64,000 nucleotides of DNA, taken from positions 62,001 to 126,000 of the forward strand of contig NZ_SSNI01000015.1 of the NCBI RefSeq assembly GCF_010015475.1, in the 5' to 3' direction. This document shows positions 26,166-34,339 of the stretch, piece after piece (positions within the stretch are counted from its first letter, which is position 1; each line of letters starts with the position of its first letter). Source of the stretch: Pontibacter pamirensis (lineage in GTDB: Bacteria > Bacteroidota > Bacteroidia > Cytophagales > Hymenobacteraceae). A model generated the notes under the pieces. The model was given only the letters and a program-made list of their open reading frames with translations, did not search any database and was not told the origin of the DNA. The position numbers and the translations under genes are program-made.

Positions 26166-27683
26166 CTACATCCCGTTTACCTGCATCATCTCCTCCAGGT
26201 ATTCACGGGAGTTGCTGAGACGGGGCACTTTGTTCTGGCCTCCTAACTTGCCCTTGTGACGTAGCCAGTTCATAAAAGCACCTTGCGGGGCAGCGTGTAC
26301 AAGAGGCTCCTGCAGCGCAATATCATTCTGCCGTTTAGCATCGTAGTCAGAGTTTACGTCCCGTAGTGTTTCGTCCAGCACCTGCGTAAAACGTTCCAGG
26401 TTATCCGGCTGTTTTTCAAACTCGATCAGCCACTCATGCCTGCCGCGCTTACCGCTCTCCATATAAACCGGTGCCGCCGTGAAGTTAGAAATGATGGCAC
26501 CAGTAGCCTGACAGGCTTTTGTAACAGCAACCTCCGCATTCTCCACGATCACCTCCTCCCCAAAAGCATTTATAAAATGTTTGGTACGTCCGGAAATCTT
26601 GATTCGGTATGGGCTGAGACTGGTAAAGCGGATGGTATCGCCAATCTTGTACCGCCACAAGCCGGCATTTGTCGAAATCACAATTGCATAGTTCTTGCCC
26701 AGTTCCACCTGGTCTAGGGTGAGGGTTTTAGGATCCTCCTCCTCATACTGGTCCATTGGAATAAACTCATAGTATACGCCATAGTCCAGCATCAGCAGCA
26801 TTTCATCTTCTGTGCCGGCCTGGTCTTGTATACCAAAGAAGCCTTCGGAGGCATTGTACACCTCCAGGTAGTTCATTTTATTTGATGGAATGATATCGCG
26901 GAAAAGCTGGCGGTAAGGACCAAAAGCCACCGCACCGTGCGTAAACAGCTCCAGGTTAGGCCACACCTCCAGGATGTTGCTTTTACCAGTTACCTCGAGA
27001 ATGCGCTTCAGCAATACATAGGTCCAGGTGGGCACGCCGCTCATGCTCGTGACATTCTCCTCTACCGTTATCTCCACCATTTTCTCGATCTTCTCCTCCC
27101 ACTTATCCATCAGGGCTACTTTGAGCGGCGGGGTGCGCATGGCCTCGGCCCACATCGGCAGGTTTTGCATGATTACCGCCGACACATCACCACAGGAAAC
27201 TTTGGAATTTATCTCGCTGGGTCTGTGGCTACCGCCGATGGAGAGGCCTTTGCCTGAGAAAAGCTTTGTGTCCGGGTATAAGTTCACGTAGATGGAGAGC
27301 ATGTCTTTGCCCCCTTTGTAGTGGCAATCCTCCAGCGACTCCGGGCTAACCGGAATAAACTTACTGCGGGCATTGGTGGTGCCGGATGATTTGGCGAACC
27401 ACTCAATCTTACTTGGCCACAGCAGGTTCTGCTCCCCCTTCATCACCCGCTCTATGTACGGGTATAGGTTCTCATAATCTGTTACCGGCACCCGCTCCTG
27501 GAACTCCCGCACCGACAGGTTATCTTTGTAGCCGTATTTCCTGCCCCACTCGGTATCTTTTGCGGCACTGATCAAATTCTGGAACAGCTCTGCCTGCACC
27601 TCGTGCGGGTACTTCCGAAACAGATCGATGTCATGAATCCGCTTCTTCATTACCCACGTCACTATAGAGTTTATTATTTCCAA
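26166..27683 (-). CDS. GH3-family acyl-adenylate/amidosynthetase-like protein
   Basis: The 505-residue protein has the GH3 (PF03321) architecture of plant auxin-conjugating enzymes, which adenylate a carboxylate and join it to an amino acid. Visible motifs are the P-loop-like SSGTTNARSKFIP (about 98-110), EVYNASEGFFG (about 276-286) and LWRYKIGDTIRF (about 344-355), matching the AMP-binding core. Many Bacteroidota carry GH3 homologues with no known substrate. It follows lptB by 47 bases in its 5' direction, so the pair may be co-transcribed, and an envelope link is possible. Confidence 0.85.
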   Translation of the reverse strand: MEIINSIVTWVMKKRIHDIDLFRKYPHEVQAELFQNLISAAKDTEWGRKYGYKDNLSVREFQERVPVTDYENLYPYIERVMKGEQNLLWPSKIEWFAKSSGTTNARSKFIPVSPESLEDCHYKGGKDMLSIYVNLYPDTKLFSGKGLSIGGSHRPSEINSKVSCGDVSAVIMQNLPMWAEAMRTPPLKVALMDKWEEKIEKMVEITVEENVTSMSGVPTWTYVLLKRILEVTGKSNILEVWPNLELFTHGAVAFGPYRQLFRDIIPSNKMNYLEVYNASEGFFGIQDQAGTEDEMLLMLDYGVYYEFIPMDQYEEEDPKTLTLDQVELGKNYAIVISTNAGLWRYKIGDTIRFTSLSPYRIKISGRTKHFINAFGEEVIVENAEVAVTKACQATGAIISNFTAAPVYMESGKRGRHEWLIEFEKQPDNLERFTQVLDETLRDVNSDYDAKRQNDIALQEPLVHAAPQGAFMNWLRHKGKLGGQNKVPRLSNSREYLEEMMQVNGM

Positions 27684-27730
27684 CTGCTGGAGGTTAAATT
27701 GTTGTTCGTGTACTTGATTGCTTTAGGCAG

Positions 27731-28462
27731 TTAAACCTTCCGCTTCAGCTCAAAGTGCTTTCCTAAGTATACGCGGCGCACCTGCTCGTCGGCGGCCAGT
27801 TCTTCTGCGGTTCCTGATTTCAGGATCTTTCCTTCAAAGAGCAGGTAAGCGCGGTCTGTAATGGAAAGGGTCTCGTTTACGTTGTGGTCGGTGATGAGGA
27901 TACCGATGTTCTTGCTTTTCAGCTTCGCTACGATGCTTTGTATTTCTTCTACGGCAATGGGGTCCACACCGGCGAAGGGCTCATCCAGCAGCACAAATTT
28001 TGGGTCTACGGCTAAGGCACGGGCAATCTCGGTGCGGCGGCGCTCTCCCCCTGATAGCACAATGCCTTTGTTGTTGCGCACGTGCGTTAGAGAAAACTCC
28101 TCCAGCAAATCCTCCACCTTTTCGTGCTGCGCCTTTTTAGGCAGTTTCGTCATTTCCAGCACCGCCAGAATATTCTCCTCTACCGTTAGCTGCCGGAAAA
28201 CAGATGCTTCCTGCGCCAGGTACCCCACGCCGCGCTTGGCTCGCTTGTACATTGGCAGGTTCGTAATGTCTTCCTTGTCCAAATATATCTTACCGCTGTT
28301 GGGCTTTACCAAGCCCACAATCATATAGAAAGAGGTAGTTTTACCGGCTCCGTTGGGGCCCAGCAATCCTACTATTTCTCCCTGGTTTACCTCCACGCTT
28401 ACATCATTTACAACGGTGCGGGATTTGTACTTTTTTATCAGGTTATCTGCTCTCAGTATCAT
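27731..28462 (-). CDS. lptB: LPS export ABC transporter ATP-binding protein LptB
   Basis: LptB is the ATPase that powers LPS extraction from the inner membrane with LptF/G and LptC. From the ATG at 28462 ([12 protein letters not shown]) the product has 243 residues; a further ATG at 28498 adds 12 non-family residues. Walker A is GPNGAGKTT (about 37-45), the ABC signature reads LSGGERRR (about 137-144), Walker B is [13 protein letters not shown] (about 157-169) and the switch His is in ITDHN (about 194-198). LptC is encoded at 38 kb, while LptF/G are not in this window. Confidence 0.93.
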   Translation of the reverse strand: MILRADNLIKKYKSRTVVNDVSVEVNQGEIVGLLGPNGAGKTTSFYMIVGLVKPNSGKIYLDKEDITNLPMYKRAKRGVGYLAQEASVFRQLTVEENILAVLEMTKLPKKAQHEKVEDLLEEFSLTHVRNNKGIVLSGGERRRTEIARALAVDPKFVLLDEPFAGVDPIAVEEIQSIVAKLKSKNIGILITDHNVNETLSITDRAYLLFEGKILKSGTAEELAADEQVRRVYLGKHFELKRKV

Positions 28463-28654
28463 CGTGGCTAAATTACGCATAAAGGCTGCATCCTGCAACG
28501 TGTAGGTGTTGGAGTACCTGCCACTACCTTAACGTCTTATATTTTAAATCTGCTATTGATATGGAACTAATATTCTCTATAATCCTTATTATTATATATT
28601 GTATAAGCGGAGATTAATATATAACTTATAACTCGCTTATCTCAAACATGAATT

Positions 28655-29473
28655 ATGCCGCTGTTTTCAATTTTATCGGTGTGCCAGAAACTGGCTTTTT
28701 CAAGCCTGCTACTTTTAGCGGGACATACCGGTATGGCGTCTGCTCCTACAGAAGTCACTCATAACGACCCTACCAAACCCGGCACCGCCAGCAGCAGCCC
28801 GGTCAATGCTACGGTGAAGGGTATTGATGTGTCGAGGTGGCAAAAAGATATTAACTGGGAATTAGTAAAGGAGGAGGAAATCGTCTTCTCCTTCATCAAA
28901 GCCACTGAAGGTGATTTCAGGCAAGACCCATATTTTACGCGCAACTGGAGCGAGTCGAAGCGCAACGGAATCAGGCGGGGCGCCTATCATTTCTTTAAGC
29001 CACTTGCTCCCGTACAGTGCCAAATCGAGCTCTTCACGAACTCTGTCGTGCTGGAACCGGGCGACCTGCCACCGGTGCTGGACGTAGAGGTATCAGACCC
29101 GCAGGTAAGCCCCACACAGTTGCGCGAAAGCATCCATACCTGGTTAGAGGCGGTAACAGCGCACTATGGCGTAAAGCCTATTATCTATACCAGCCAGAAC
29201 TACTACCGCCGCTATCTGCAGGGGCATTTTAAAGGCTATCATTTCTGGATTGCCCGCTACAGCCCTATACAACCGGAGGTGCACCACACCGACAGCTGGA
29301 TGTTCTGGCAACATACCGATAAAGGCCGGATAACGGGTATTAAAACAGCCGTAGACATGAACTTCTTTCTCGGCGACGTGGAAACCCTGTCTCAGCTGTG
29401 CATCCCGGATTTAGTCGCCTCAGAAGAACCAAGCCCTCTGAAGCAGTTAAAGCATATGTACCCGCTGCCCTAG
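28655..29473 (+). CDS. Glycoside hydrolase family 25 lysozyme
   Basis: The 272-residue exported protein has an N-terminal signal segment (about 1-30, with a Leu-rich core), then a GH25 muramidase domain (about 52-235). GIDVSRWQKDINW (about 54-66), FIKATEG (about 80-86) and PVLDVEVSD (about 144-152) hold the catalytic Asp and Glu positions of the family; WQHTDKGRI near 220 closes the barrel. It cleaves the MurNAc-GlcNAc bond, for remodelling of its own wall or against other bacteria. No holin or phage genes are next to it. A short unannotated tail ends the protein. Confidence 0.9.
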   Translation: MPLFSILSVCQKLAFSSLLLLAGHTGMASAPTEVTHNDPTKPGTASSSPVNATVKGIDVSRWQKDINWELVKEEEIVFSFIKATEGDFRQDPYFTRNWSESKRNGIRRGAYHFFKPLAPVQCQIELFTNSVVLEPGDLPPVLDVEVSDPQVSPTQLRESIHTWLEAVTAHYGVKPIIYTSQNYYRRYLQGHFKGYHFWIARYSPIQPEVHHTDSWMFWQHTDKGRITGIKTAVDMNFFLGDVETLSQLCIPDLVASEEPSPLKQLKHMYPLP

Positions 29474-29578
29474 GTATAGCTGCCTGTCTGTTGTTTTCTT
29501 TCCTAATGCCATCGCTGCTGATAGTTTGCACTGGCTTACGCATCTGCTTTTGAACCTATCCCTATAAAATTACAGCGA

Positions 29579-30148
29579 ATGGAAACACCCTTACATAAAA
29601 CAGCAGACGAGGCTATAGAAACAGCAGCCTCTCCTGCCCCCACGCTCGACCAGCACAAACTGGAACTTTACATGCACAGGCTAAGCATGGAGCAGCGCCT
29701 TGTCAAAGGCATACTGGCTGGTTTGCTGGCTGCTGTGGCAGGAGCAGTTGTATGGGCTGTTATCACGGTTATAACAGGCTACCAGATCGGTTACATGGCT
29801 GTTGCTATTAGTTTTGCGGTGGGGTACGTGATGCGAACCATGGGGCAGGGAATAGACAAAGTCTTTGGTGTGATGGGGGCACTGCTGGCACTGTTAGGCT
29901 GCGTGTTGGGTAATTTCCTGGGCATCTGCGGCTTTGTAGCCGAAGATAATGCATTAGGCTACCTGGAGGTGCTGCAGACGTTTGACTACAGCTATGTGCC
30001 GGAACTAATGGTGGAGACGTTTTCTCCTATGGATGTAATCTTCTACGGCATCGCCCTGTACCAGGGATATAAAATGTCTTTCCGGCATGTAACCCAGGAA
30101 GAACTGCTTGCCAACGCCAGTACAGCTCCTGTTACTTTTCAATTGTAA
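29579..30148 (+). CDS. Multi-pass membrane protein of unknown function
   Basis: The 189-residue protein has a polar N-terminus (1-40) and three to four hydrophobic segments (about 42-66, 70-90, 96-118 and a weaker one near 150-165). Gly and Ala are abundant in the helices (GILAGLLAAVAGAVVW). No conserved enzymatic motif is recognised. It lies downstream of the lysozyme gene in the same direction with a 105-base gap and is convergent with recJ, whose stop is 47 bases away. Co-transcription with the lysozyme is possible but not shown. Confidence 0.6.
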   Translation: METPLHKTADEAIETAASPAPTLDQHKLELYMHRLSMEQRLVKGILAGLLAAVAGAVVWAVITVITGYQIGYMAVAISFAVGYVMRTMGQGIDKVFGVMGALLALLGCVLGNFLGICGFVAEDNALGYLEVLQTFDYSYVPELMVETFSPMDVIFYGIALYQGYKMSFRHVTQEELLANASTAPVTFQL

Positions 30149-30194
30149 GCAGAAAGGCTCCCGACGACCTGTGAGCTCTTTTGCTTACCCTGTG

Positions 30195-31901
30195 TTATTT
30201 TACCCGGATATCTTTGATGCGGAGCTGCAGCGAAATAACGCCACGGTATATGTTTTCTTCCACTGTATAACACACATTAAACGGAATGCCTTTGGAGATG
30301 GCTTTGTAGTAATCGCTGAGGCCGAAGCCAATGGCATCAATGGTATGGAAGCCATCCTGCGTCAGGCGCAGCTTCAGGTGTGTATCGCCTACAATGCGCA
30401 CGCTTCCTGTGTCATACACGCACTCTGACTCAAACACCGGCCCCATATTACCGGGCCCGAAAGGCTCCATCTGCCGGATAATATTATAGAAGTTGCGGGT
30501 TATCTGCTTCAGCTCTATTTTACCGTCTATCTGTATCTGCGGAATTTTCTGCTCTGCCGTAATAGTACTGGCCACTACTTCCTCAAAACGCTCCCGGAAA
30601 GCCTGCACGTTCTCTACGGGCATTGTAAGGCCTGCTGCATACATGTGTCCGCCAAACTGCTCCAGCAAATCGGCGCAACTCTCGATGGCATCGTGCACGT
30701 TAAACCCGTGCACCGACCGTGCCGAGCCTGATGCCACACCATTTGATTGGGTAAGGATGATGGTGGGGCGGTAATATTTTTCGATACAGCGGGAGGCTAC
30801 AATACCAATCACGCCTTTGTGCCACGTCTCCTTAAACAGCACCGTAGAGTTAGCCGACCGCAGGAAATCATCCTCTTCAATCATCTGCAGCGCCTCTTTG
30901 GTAATGTTTGAGTCTTTGGTGCGGCGCTCCTTGTTAGACTCATTGATGATGGCGGCCATTTTAAAAGCCTCATCTTTTGTCTGGGCCAGCAGCATGCGCA
31001 CCGAGTTCTTGGCATCTCCCATACGTCCGGCGGCATTGATGCGTGGCGCAAAGCCAAACACAATGCTGGTGATGTCCATCTCATAGTTGATGGCGGCTAG
31101 TTCTTTCAGCGCATCCAGCCCCGGGCGCATGGGCTGCGGGCCGTTCAGGTGGCGAAGCCCGTAGTGCGCCAGGATGCGGTTCTCACCCGTAATAGGCACT
31201 ATATCTGCCGCTATGCTCACCACCAGCAGGTCGAGCATCTTAAAAGCCTCTTCCTGGTCAATGTCGTTTTGTATACAGAACGCCTGCGCCAGCTTAAAGC
31301 CCACACCACAGCCTGACAGCTCTTTGTAAGGGTAAGGGCAATCCACTTGTTTCGGGTCCAGCACCGCCACAGCCTGCGGCACATCTTCGTCTGGTAAGTG
31401 ATGGTCGCAGATAATAAAGTCAATGCCTTTTTCTTTGGCTAAAGCTACTTTATCAGCAGACTTGATGCCGCAGTCGAGGCTGATGATGAGCTTGAAGCCG
31501 TTCTCTGCCGCCCATTCGACGCCTTGCTGCGAAACGCCGTAACCTTCTTTGTACCTGTCCGGAATGTAGAAATCTATCTGGTGAGTGTAATGGCGCAGGA
31601 AACCGTACATCAGCGCCACAGAGGTGGTGCCATCCACGTCATAGTCACCATATACCAGTATCTTCTCACTTTTGTGCAGGGCTTCGTTCAGGCGATCCAC
31701 GGCTTTGTCCATACCCTTCATCAGGAAGGGGTCGTGCAGGTCTGAGAGGGAGGGGCGGAAGAAGTGCTTCGCTTCTTCAAAGGTGCTGATGCCGCGCTGG
31801 CAAAGAATACTGGCTAAGGTGGGGCTGATTTTGAGGCTTTCTGATAAACACTCTACTACCTCTGCTGGCGCCTCCTGGCTATATACCCACCTTTTCTCCA
31901 T
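30195..31901 (-). CDS. recJ: Single-stranded-DNA-specific exonuclease RecJ
   Basis: RecJ degrades 5'-ended single strands in recombination and mismatch/base-excision repair. The 568-residue DHH phosphoesterase shows the metal-binding motifs YGDYDVDGTTS (about 81-91), SLDCGIKS (about 134-141) and the family motif CDHHLPDE (about 157-164). DHHA1 (about 350-450, with GGHMYAAGLT) and a C-terminal OB-like domain (about 460-565) follow. Length and motif order are normal. A TACCTTTG box lies just upstream on the minus strand. Confidence 0.94.
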   Translation of the reverse strand: MEKRWVYSQEAPAEVVECLSESLKISPTLASILCQRGISTFEEAKHFFRPSLSDLHDPFLMKGMDKAVDRLNEALHKSEKILVYGDYDVDGTTSVALMYGFLRHYTHQIDFYIPDRYKEGYGVSQQGVEWAAENGFKLIISLDCGIKSADKVALAKEKGIDFIICDHHLPDEDVPQAVAVLDPKQVDCPYPYKELSGCGVGFKLAQAFCIQNDIDQEEAFKMLDLLVVSIAADIVPITGENRILAHYGLRHLNGPQPMRPGLDALKELAAINYEMDITSIVFGFAPRINAAGRMGDAKNSVRMLLAQTKDEAFKMAAIINESNKERRTKDSNITKEALQMIEEDDFLRSANSTVLFKETWHKGVIGIVASRCIEKYYRPTIILTQSNGVASGSARSVHGFNVHDAIESCADLLEQFGGHMYAAGLTMPVENVQAFRERFEEVVASTITAEQKIPQIQIDGKIELKQITRNFYNIIRQMEPFGPGNMGPVFESECVYDTGSVRIVGDTHLKLRLTQDGFHTIDAIGFGLSDYYKAISKGIPFNVCYTVEENIYRGVISLQLRIKDIRVK

Positions 31902-31932
31902 ATGCTTCTGCTACACTACAATCGTTTAGTTG

Positions 31933-31940
31933 CAAAGGTA
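31933..31940 (-). promoter_or_regulatory. Candidate -7 element of recJ
   Basis: On the minus strand this is TACCTTTG, a consensus TAnnTTTG box about 31 bases before the recJ start. No convincing -33 box is seen. Confidence 0.4.
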
Positions 31941-32005
31941 GCTTTTTTCAGGGATTTTTGAGTGAAGGTGCCGGCTTGCTGCCTTCACCTTCGTCTTAAA
32001 TTTCG

Positions 32006-32013
32006 TATTTTTG
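32006..32013 (+). promoter_or_regulatory. Candidate -7 element of the 36-codon gene
   Basis: TATTTTTG matches TAnnTTTG and lies 22 bases before the GTG of the small gene at 32036. The -33 region is not convincing. Confidence 0.4.
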
Positions 32014-32035
32014 TTGCGGTATAACAGGAAAGAAC

Positions 32036-32146
32036 GTGAAACGACTCAAGGAGCTTTTCGAAAAGTATAAGAACTATTCCCTCGACCTGATAATGTATGG
32101 GTTCTTTGTTCTTTTCATTCTAGTCCTCATCATTTTCTTCGGATGA
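32036..32146 (+). CDS. 36-residue single-pass membrane protein
   Basis: A GTG at 32036 opens a 36-codon frame ending in TGA at 32144-32146. The product has a basic, amphipathic N-terminal half (KRLKELFEKYKNYS) and one strongly hydrophobic helix from about residue 17 to the end (LIMYGFFVLFILVLII then FFG). The purine-rich AGGAAAGAAC just before the GTG could serve initiation. It lies in the 337-base gap between two leftward genes and points the other way, with a promoter-like TATTTTTG upstream. The layout is typical of real bacterial microproteins; function unknown. Confidence 0.55.
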   Translation: MKRLKELFEKYKNYSLDLIMYGFFVLFILVLIIFFG

Positions 32147-32238
32147 TTTCGCGTATCACGACGTATGACGTGTCTCGATTCTTCGGCAGGATATATGAAG
32201 CACAGGAGTTTATGCATTGAGCAGTTTGCCTCAGCTCT

Positions 32239-34056
32239 TTAATTCACGGTATCTCCACGCAACTTGCGGAAGCGCTTGCGGGCTTCTGCCGCAAAGATGC
32301 TTCCCTGGTGCTTTACCAACAGGTCGTTGTACAATTGCTGTGCCTTCTCCCTGTCCTGCAGGTTCTCTTCGTAAATAAAAGCCAGTTTATACAAGGCATC
32401 ATCGCTCAGAATGTCAATTTTTGGGCCGTCCACAATTTTCTGCAGGTTTTCAACGGCCTTCTCAAAGTCCCCGGTGCGCTCATAAATGTTGGCTTTCTGG
32501 AAGTATATTTCATCTGTGAGGCTGTGCCCCGGAAACTGCTGCAGCATACCATCCAGCGCTTGCTGCGCCTCCTGCAGCTTGTTTTGGAACACCAGCAGGT
32601 CGATGGCAGCGTAGGCTTCCATGGCAACCGTAGACGTGTCGAGGCCGGTGTTATCTGTAATTAGCAGGCTCAAGTCCATGGCATCGTTGGCTATCTCGCG
32701 GCTGGTGGCTAGCTTCAGAATATCGAGGTGGGCCTGTGCCAGTTCAAAGTCGCCTTTGTAATAGTTGAGGCGGGCGTTGCGCAGCTTCGCCTCGTGCCCT
32801 ACCGGCGTCTCCTTATGCGACTTCTCCACCTGGGAATATAGCAGGGTGCTTTCCCAGGGTTCCCCCTTCAGCAGGTAAATATCCCCCAGGGTGAGTTTGC
32901 TGTCTGCCACCAGGCTGGAGTTTGCCCGGGGCATACTGATGGCCTCCTGCAACAGGGCAATGGCTTTTTCTTTATCATCTAGTTGGAAGGCGTATAAGGA
33001 CGCCATATGCTGCAGCACCTCCACAGTTTCGGAAGTGCGTCCCACCTCGCTCAAAAGCGCATCATAGTCTGCTAACAGCGCCTGTATTTTCTCCCCGCTT
33101 ACCGGAAACGTATTCTGCACCTGCTCTTCGCGGGCATTTATCAGGCGCTGCCGTGCCACCAGGTAGTAGGGCCCCTCTGGGTACTCCTGCACAATATACT
33201 CATAGGCCTCAATGGCACCCTGGTAGTCGTTGTTCTTGAGGCTGATGGCTCCCAGTTCCATTACACGGGTACCGCCGCTGCGGGTACGCTTGTCTACGGC
33301 ACGTGCCTGTAGCAGTGCACTGTAAAAGTCGCGGCGCTGCACATACAGCCAGATAAGCAGCTCGTTAAAGGCCAGCTTATCGGGGTTCTGCTGCACCTTC
33401 AGGATCAGCTCTTTCTCCAGTGCATCAAAGTGCTCTTCTTCCCGCATGCTGTTCTGCAGCATGTTCTGCGCATAGCCCAGCTCTTTTTCATCTGCCTGCA
33501 CCAGATTTAATGCTTCGAAAATCAACTGCTCCGTCTTCTGCCGGTACATGTACAGCGAAATCAGCGAACGGTTATACGCCATAGGGTCGTTGTTTAGCTC
33601 ACGGCCGCGCAGGTAAGCCTTTTCGGCATAGTCATAAAGTTCGTTTTGTATAAAAGCACTGGCCATCGTAATAACCGCCTCTGGTTTGAGCCCGGATATC
33701 AGATTGTTGAATTGCTTTTCGGCAGCGGCTTTATTTCCTGCAGCCTGATATACTATACCTAAGTCCACTTCATAGCCAGGGTTGTCCGGGAAACGCTTGC
33801 TGGTTTTCTTCACCAGCTTCTCAGCTTCTTTATAGTTCTGCTGCGCCAGCAGGACCTTCAGATAGTCCGGGTACACGACATTAAACAACCGCTGCTCATT
33901 TATCAGCTTAGCGTATAGCGATTCGGCTTTTTTGTAATCGCCCTGGCTTAAGTACTGGCGGGCCAGCTCCAGGTCCTGATGCTGTGCCCGTGCCGCTGGC
34001 ACAGCTGCCAGCATAAGCAGCGAGAGCAGGAGGGTATGGTATAGTTTTGTTAGCAT
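32239..34056 (-). CDS. Exported TPR-repeat protein
   Basis: The 605-residue protein has a signal peptide (about 1-24, ending ARAQ) and then TPR-like helices along nearly its whole length (for example AESLYAKLINEQ near 42, AIEAYEYIVQEYPEG near 283 and AVENLQKIVDGPK near 530). No other domain is visible. Such periplasmic TPR proteins serve as protein-interaction platforms in cell-envelope machines; this one's partner is unknown. It is a single leftward gene. Its downstream neighbour on the same strand is recJ, 337 bases away, so they are probably separate units. Confidence 0.78.
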   Translation of the reverse strand: MLTKLYHTLLLSLLMLAAVPAARAQHQDLELARQYLSQGDYKKAESLYAKLINEQRLFNVVYPDYLKVLLAQQNYKEAEKLVKKTSKRFPDNPGYEVDLGIVYQAAGNKAAAEKQFNNLISGLKPEAVITMASAFIQNELYDYAEKAYLRGRELNNDPMAYNRSLISLYMYRQKTEQLIFEALNLVQADEKELGYAQNMLQNSMREEEHFDALEKELILKVQQNPDKLAFNELLIWLYVQRRDFYSALLQARAVDKRTRSGGTRVMELGAISLKNNDYQGAIEAYEYIVQEYPEGPYYLVARQRLINAREEQVQNTFPVSGEKIQALLADYDALLSEVGRTSETVEVLQHMASLYAFQLDDKEKAIALLQEAISMPRANSSLVADSKLTLGDIYLLKGEPWESTLLYSQVEKSHKETPVGHEAKLRNARLNYYKGDFELAQAHLDILKLATSREIANDAMDLSLLITDNTGLDTSTVAMEAYAAIDLLVFQNKLQEAQQALDGMLQQFPGHSLTDEIYFQKANIYERTGDFEKAVENLQKIVDGPKIDILSDDALYKLAFIYEENLQDREKAQQLYNDLLVKHQGSIFAAEARKRFRKLRGDTVN

Positions 34057-34280
34057 AGTTTCCTTAAAACGATGTGGTAGCGCCTGTTGATATGCACTTG
34101 ATCTATAACATTTTATAAAGTTCCTGAAAAAGGAAACCGGGAGGATATTCAGTTTCTCCCTGGTACTTTCTTCTTAACTATGAATATACTGAATCAGTTT
34201 AATTTTTTTACACATAATTGATTGCTGCAGGCTGACGGCCTGCCGTGTTTGCTTTAGCTGAAGCACACCCAATTAGACAT

Positions 34281-34322
34281 AAAAGCAGAAAGCCACTCTT
34301 TGGGGAGTGGCTTTCTGCTTTT
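34281..34322 (-). terminator. Terminator of the ppiD-like gene
   Basis: An 18-bp stem (34281-34298 with 34305-34322) with A/T tracts at both ends lies 17 bases after the stop of the leftward peptidyl-prolyl isomerase gene. Confidence 0.85.
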
Positions 34323-34339
34323 TGTATGTTATTTCTTGA

